From Planctomycetota bacterium (lineage in GTDB: Bacteria; Planctomycetota; UBA8742; UBA2392): a stretch of DNA of 62,539 nt. Shown one piece after another: positions 59,527-62,539 of the stretch. Both the position numbers and the translations under genes were made by a program. Each line of letters begins with the position of its first letter. Position 1 is the first letter of the stretch. The stretch is taken from assembly GCA_022071975.1 (NCBI GenBank), contig JAJVIO010000003.1:1-62539 (forward strand). The letters run 5' to 3'. The notes under the pieces were generated by a model. That model ran no database searches. It worked only from the letters and a program-made list of their open reading frames with translations, and was not told the origin of the DNA.

Positions 59527-60024
59527 TCAGCGCGGCACCTGGGGCACGGCCGCGTTTGCGTTGAAAATGCCCAGCCCCATCACCACGCAGGCCAGGTCCA
59601 TCAGCAGCGGTAAGTCGTCGCGCTTGAGGTCAAGGCCGGCGTCCATCAGGCGCAGCAGCGCCAGCTTGCGCGAGAGGATCGCCACGGTCACGGCCGGGTC
59701 GCGCAGCTCGCTGATCTCGAGCGGCAGCACGAACTTGTCGTCCTTCTTCACCAGCGCGGGCGGCATTTCGTCCTGGGGCTCGAGCAGGCCCAGCTCCACG
59801 CGCGCAGGCTCAACCTCGGCGTATTCGACCACGGTGTGGAACAGGTTCTCGACGGCCTCGCGTGTGGCCTCCCACTTATGCGGAAAAAACTCGCTGGTGG
59901 GCTCGATCACCAGGTGCTCGGCCAGGTCGCCCATGTTCAGCTTCTCGACCAGCCACGGCCACTGGGTGTCAATCCAGTCGCGGATCGCGTCGTCGATGTG
60001 CAGTCGTGCCCTGGTGAACAGCAT
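59527..60024 (-). CDS. Hypothetical protein, probably interrupted by an in-frame TGA
   Basis: 165 residues to the TGA, 225 if read through. Residues 1-40 contain IRDWIDTQWPWLVEKLNMGDL, the middle PTSEFFPHKWEATREAVENLF (a possible metal-peptidase-like helix without HExxH), and the end LMDLACVVMGLGIFNANAAV. There is no signal peptide. It lies 40 bp downstream of the GDP-fucose synthase-type gene, with a palindrome in the gap. The nonsense codon could be a mutation, a sequencing error or a recoding site. Family not recognised. Confidence 0.55.
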   Translation of the reverse strand: MLFTRARLHIDDAIRDWIDTQWPWLVEKLNMGDLAEHLVIEPTSEFFPHKWEATREAVENLFHTVVEYAEVEPARVELGLLEPQDEMPPALVKKDDKFVLPLEISELRDPAVTVAILSRKLALLRLMDAGLDLKRDDLPLLMDLACVVMGLGIFNANAAVPQVPR

Positions 60025-60033
60025 GTTTACCCC

Positions 60034-60094
60034 GTGGCGCGGGCTGCCAGCCCGCGGCAGTTGACTACGAACGCGGGCTGGCAGCCCGCGCCAC
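60034..60094. repeat. Perfect 23-bp inverted repeat overlapping the fcl end
   Basis: Arms 60034-60056 and 60072-60094 are exact reverse complements (GTGGCGCGGGCTGCC start). The right arm encodes the last residues (VARAASPR) of the GDP-fucose synthase-type protein, and the spacer holds its stop. Confidence 0.88.
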
Positions 60095-61012
60095 TTCGCT
60101 TTGCCACCAGGCGATGGTCTGTTTCAGGCCGTCCTCGAGCTCGGTCTCGGCCTGCCAGCCGAAGGCTTCCCGCGCCCTTGACGTGTCAAGGCAGCGGCGG
60201 GGCTGGCCGTTGGGCATGCTGGTGTCCCACTCGATTGTGGCCTTGCTGCCCGTCAGGTCGCGGATCATGGTCGCCAGGTCCTTCATGGTGACCTCGCGGC
60301 CGGAGCCCAGGTTGACAGGCGCCGCGCCCTCGAACTTGCGTGTCGCCTCGATGATCCCCCTGGCGCAGTCGCGCACGTACAGGAACTCGCGCGAAGGCGA
60401 GCCGTCGCCCCACAGGGTGACTTTCTCTTTGGCGGCCATGAACTTGCGGATCATGGCCGGGATCACGTGGCTGGTCTGCAGGTCGAAGTTGTCGTTCGGC
60501 CCGTACAGGTTCACCGGCAGCAGGTAGATGCCTTTAAATCCGTACTGGGCGCGGTAACTCTGCAGCATTACCAGCAGGGCCTTCTTGGCGATGCCGTAGG
60601 GGGCGTTGGTTTCCTCGGGGAAGCCGTTCCAGAGCTCGTCTTCGCGGAAGGGCACAGGCGTGAACTTGGGGTAGGCGCACACGGTGCCGAGCTGCACGAA
60701 CTTGCGCAGCTTGATGTGGCGGGCTTCCTCAATCAGGTTCACGCCCATCATCAGGTTGTCGTGAAAGAACAGGCCCGGGTTCTCGCGATTCGCGCCGATG
60801 CCCCCCACGCGCGCCGCCAGGTGGATCACAATGGTCGGCTCAAAAGCCTTGTACATGCGCTTCACGGCCGCGCGGTCCACCAGGTCGTAGTCGGCCGAGC
60901 GCGGGGTAAACAGGTTGCGGCAGCCCTCGGCGCGCAGCATGTCGCACAGGTGCGAGCCCAAAAAGCCCGCCCCGCCGGTCACCAGGATGCGTTCGTTGGT
61001 CAGGTCGATCAT
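60065..61012 (-). CDS. fcl: GDP-L-fucose synthase-type NAD(P)-dependent epimerase/reductase
   Basis: 315 residues. GDP-L-fucose synthase converts GDP-4-keto-6-deoxymannose to GDP-L-fucose for surface sugars. The SDR start is ILVTGGAGFLGSHL; HLAARVGGIGANRENPG and the Y-x-x-x-K pair in NAPYGIAKKAL follow. The usual Ser-Ser before the catalytic Tyr is replaced by GTVCAYPKF, a variant common in this branch of the family. The C-terminal 8-9 residues come from a palindromic repeat and are not conserved. No GDP-mannose dehydratase gene is in the window, so the exact product is uncertain. Confidence 0.85.
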   Translation of the reverse strand: MIDLTNERILVTGGAGFLGSHLCDMLRAEGCRNLFTPRSADYDLVDRAAVKRMYKAFEPTIVIHLAARVGGIGANRENPGLFFHDNLMMGVNLIEEARHIKLRKFVQLGTVCAYPKFTPVPFREDELWNGFPEETNAPYGIAKKALLVMLQSYRAQYGFKGIYLLPVNLYGPNDNFDLQTSHVIPAMIRKFMAAKEKVTLWGDGSPSREFLYVRDCARGIIEATRKFEGAAPVNLGSGREVTMKDLATMIRDLTGSKATIEWDTSMPNGQPRRCLDTSRAREAFGWQAETELEDGLKQTIAWWQSEVARAASPRS

Positions 61013-61043
61013 GGCCGGAGCATAACCGCCGGGGCTGCTTGTG

Positions 61044-62141
61044 CTAGAGCCACCTGCGGCGGCGGAAGTACCACAGCATGGAGAGCACGATCGCCGCCAT
61101 GCAGCCCCAGAAAATCCAGTAACCGTAGGCCATGGTCAACTCCGGCATGTTGCCGGGTCTTTCCGTGTCGAAGTTCATGCCGTACACGCCGGCGAAGAAG
61201 GACAGCGGCATGAAGATGGTGGCGACGATGGTCAGCACCTTCATTACTTCGTTCATGCGCTGGGACTGCGTGGCCACCAACAGTTCGCGCAGGCTGACGG
61301 CGTAATCCTGCAGGCTCTGGGTCTGGTTGCTCTGGCTCGTGGCGTGGTCGTGGCAGTCGCGCAGGAACAGCTTGACCTCGTCGGTCAGGTAGGGCACCTG
61401 CATGTGCAGCAGCGAGTTCAAGCTGTCGCGGTGGGTGTCGATGTTGCGGCGCAGATCGAACACCTGGTGCTTCACTTCGTAAAGCTCCTGCACGACATTC
61501 AGCTCTCCGGCCAGGATGCGTTTTTCAAGGGCGTCCAGCCGCAGTTCGTATTCGTCGAGAATCGGGAAGTACTCGTCCGTGATGCGGTCGATGATCGAGT
61601 AGCCCAGGTAAGACGACGGCTTGCCGCGGATCAACCCGCGCTTGTTGCGTATGCGCTCGCGCAGCAGCTTGAACAGGTCGTCCTTGGGGCGCTCCTGGAA
61701 GGTCAGCACGAAGTGGTCGCCGAACAGCAAGCCCACCTGCTCGGTGTAGCAGCTGCCATTTTCTTCCATCTCAGGGGCGTGCGTGACGATGAACAGGTAA
61801 TCCGGGTAAGCCTCCGCCTTTGCGCGTTGCGGCACGTTCACGACGTCGGCCAGGGCCAGCGGGTGGATGTCCAGCAGCTCGCCCAGCTGGCGGATCTGGC
61901 CGATGTTGCGGAAGCCCGCCACGTCCACCCAGGTGACCGAGTCTCGGTCGATGAATTTCTTCAGGTCGTACGGGTCGCTGATCTCGGTTTCTTCGACGTG
62001 GTCCGGCCCAAAGTCCACTACCAGCATGCGCGTGGGTAGCGCCTCCGGGTTCTCGACCAGAGTACCCGGCAAAGCGCCGACCGGCGGGCGATGTTCGCCG
62101 TCCGGGCCTTCGCGCCGCATTCTCTCGGTGTGCTCACCCAT
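61044..62141 (-). CDS. corA: CorA-family Mg2+/Co2+ transporter
   Basis: 365 residues. CorA forms a pentameric divalent-cation channel in the inner membrane. The N-terminal cytoplasmic domain is complete (TWVDVAGFRNIGQIRQLGEL; HPLALADVVNVPQRAKAEAYPDYLFIV), followed by a long stalk helix (LNVVQELYEVKHQVFDLRRN). The signature YGMN is at 320-323 at the end of the first membrane helix; the second helix and basic tail (FRRRRWL) end the protein. The first 40 residues, Pro- and Arg-rich, are an extension. It lies 31 bp upstream of fcl on the same strand. Confidence 0.95.
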   Translation of the reverse strand: MGEHTERMRREGPDGEHRPPVGALPGTLVENPEALPTRMLVVDFGPDHVEETEISDPYDLKKFIDRDSVTWVDVAGFRNIGQIRQLGELLDIHPLALADVVNVPQRAKAEAYPDYLFIVTHAPEMEENGSCYTEQVGLLFGDHFVLTFQERPKDDLFKLLRERIRNKRGLIRGKPSSYLGYSIIDRITDEYFPILDEYELRLDALEKRILAGELNVVQELYEVKHQVFDLRRNIDTHRDSLNSLLHMQVPYLTDEVKLFLRDCHDHATSQSNQTQSLQDYAVSLRELLVATQSQRMNEVMKVLTIVATIFMPLSFFAGVYGMNFDTERPGNMPELTMAYGYWIFWGCMAAIVLSMLWYFRRRRWL

Positions 62142-62187
62142 GCCGGCAGCATATCCGGCCGAGCCGGATCACGCAGGGCAATTCCCG

Positions 62188-62364
62188 CTAGCCCATCATG
62201 GCGACCTTCAACTCGATGATGGTCGCGGCCGGCCCGTGGTCGTACTTGGAGATCATCGCGCCCTTGGCGGTGAGTTCGTTGATCGCCTGCTGCTGCGCCA
62301 GCACTACCTCGGCCGGCATGGATGCGGTGAAAACGAAGACTTTGTAGGCCGTACCGTATGCCAT
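62188..62364 (-). CDS. Small hypothetical protein
   Basis: 58 residues from the ATG at 62364 (GGCGGAG, 7 nt upstream). Sequence features: YKVFVFTASMPAEVVLAQQQA and GAMISKYDHGPAATIIELKV. It has a beta-alpha-beta pattern and no signal peptide or membrane helix. A longer frame to 62526 is open but its extra part is not protein-like. It precedes corA on the same strand, 46 bp away. Nothing can be said about the remaining 175 bp to the window end except that a TATATT-type box (RC of 62458-62463) may serve this gene. Confidence 0.6.
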   Translation of the reverse strand: MAYGTAYKVFVFTASMPAEVVLAQQQAINELTAKGAMISKYDHGPAATIIELKVAMMG

Positions 62365-62539
62365 GACTGTGCTCCGCCTGTTGCCCCATGACGCAACTCC
62401 CGTCGCGCAGGCAAAATGCCCGCGCGAAGTTGCGTCTCCTGATTGTGGATTGCACAGAATATACCACACGAATAACGCAGTGGCGAATCGCTGCCGTCGC
62501 ACTGGGGCGGAGCGGTCGGTGTCCATAGAATGCCACGGT

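Overview
The window is high-GC DNA (about two thirds G+C by eye) from a Gram-negative-type bacterium. It encodes many lipoproteins and Tat/Sec-exported proteins, an ECF sigma factor followed by a membrane protein with terpene-cyclase-like repeats, leucine-rich-repeat and HEAT proteins, DUF1513 and DUF3047 lipoproteins, a serpin and many hypothetical secreted proteins. This mix resembles uncultured Planctomycetota/PVC or a neighbouring phylum. That placement is an inference: no rRNA gene or unique marker is present. No tRNA, rRNA, CRISPR array, transposase or phage gene was seen.

Layout. 0-5 kb (minus): a truncated iron alcohol dehydrogenase at the edge, two paralogous DUF4190-like membrane proteins, and a membrane protein coupled to a large LRR protein. 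5-15 kb: miaB, a TerB-like protein, the ECF sigma factor with its putative membrane partner, small envelope proteins, recQ overlapping a GNAT acetyltransferase. 15-31 kb: mostly secreted proteins (a Ser-Asp-His hydrolase lipoprotein, a multi-CxxCH cytochrome, a CAP-domain protein, a small PQQ-blade protein, a serpin, a DUF3047 lipoprotein, an M19 dipeptidase, a GATase-fold membrane protein, an HExxH peptidase). 31-36 kb: two adjacent CPA2 antiporters with TrkA and EIIA-like modules in opposite order. 36-44 kb: carbamoyltransferase, a small membrane protein and a WecA-type transferase (likely surface glycan synthesis), then moeA, a HEAT protein and a cell-wall amidase. 44-58 kb: an unusual cluster in which three paralogous pairs are nested in mirror order on one strand: HTH regulator A, Tat lipoprotein propeller A, vWA protein 1, vWA protein 2, propeller B, regulator B. 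58-62.5 kb: rph, an unknown gene broken by an in-frame TGA, a GDP-fucose synthase-type gene, corA and a small protein.

Two themes run through the non-coding DNA. First, heptanucleotide tandem repeats with different unit sequences lie between genes at five places. Second, many palindromic REP/MITE-like elements are scattered about. Two sit in frame inside recQ, one supplies the stop codons of two convergent genes, and one encodes the tail of the GDP-fucose synthase-type protein. Several genes (miaB, recQ, the 28.1 kb gene, the 45.7 kb gene and both HTH regulators) have a -10-like hexamer only 6-8 nt before the ATG, which suggests leaderless mRNAs; others have strong Shine-Dalgarno sites.

The best candidates for something undescribed are the mirrored regulator/propeller/vWA cluster, the six exact 26-residue repeats in the sigma-factor partner, and the palindromes domesticated inside recQ. 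All functions are read from motifs and family knowledge without a database search.
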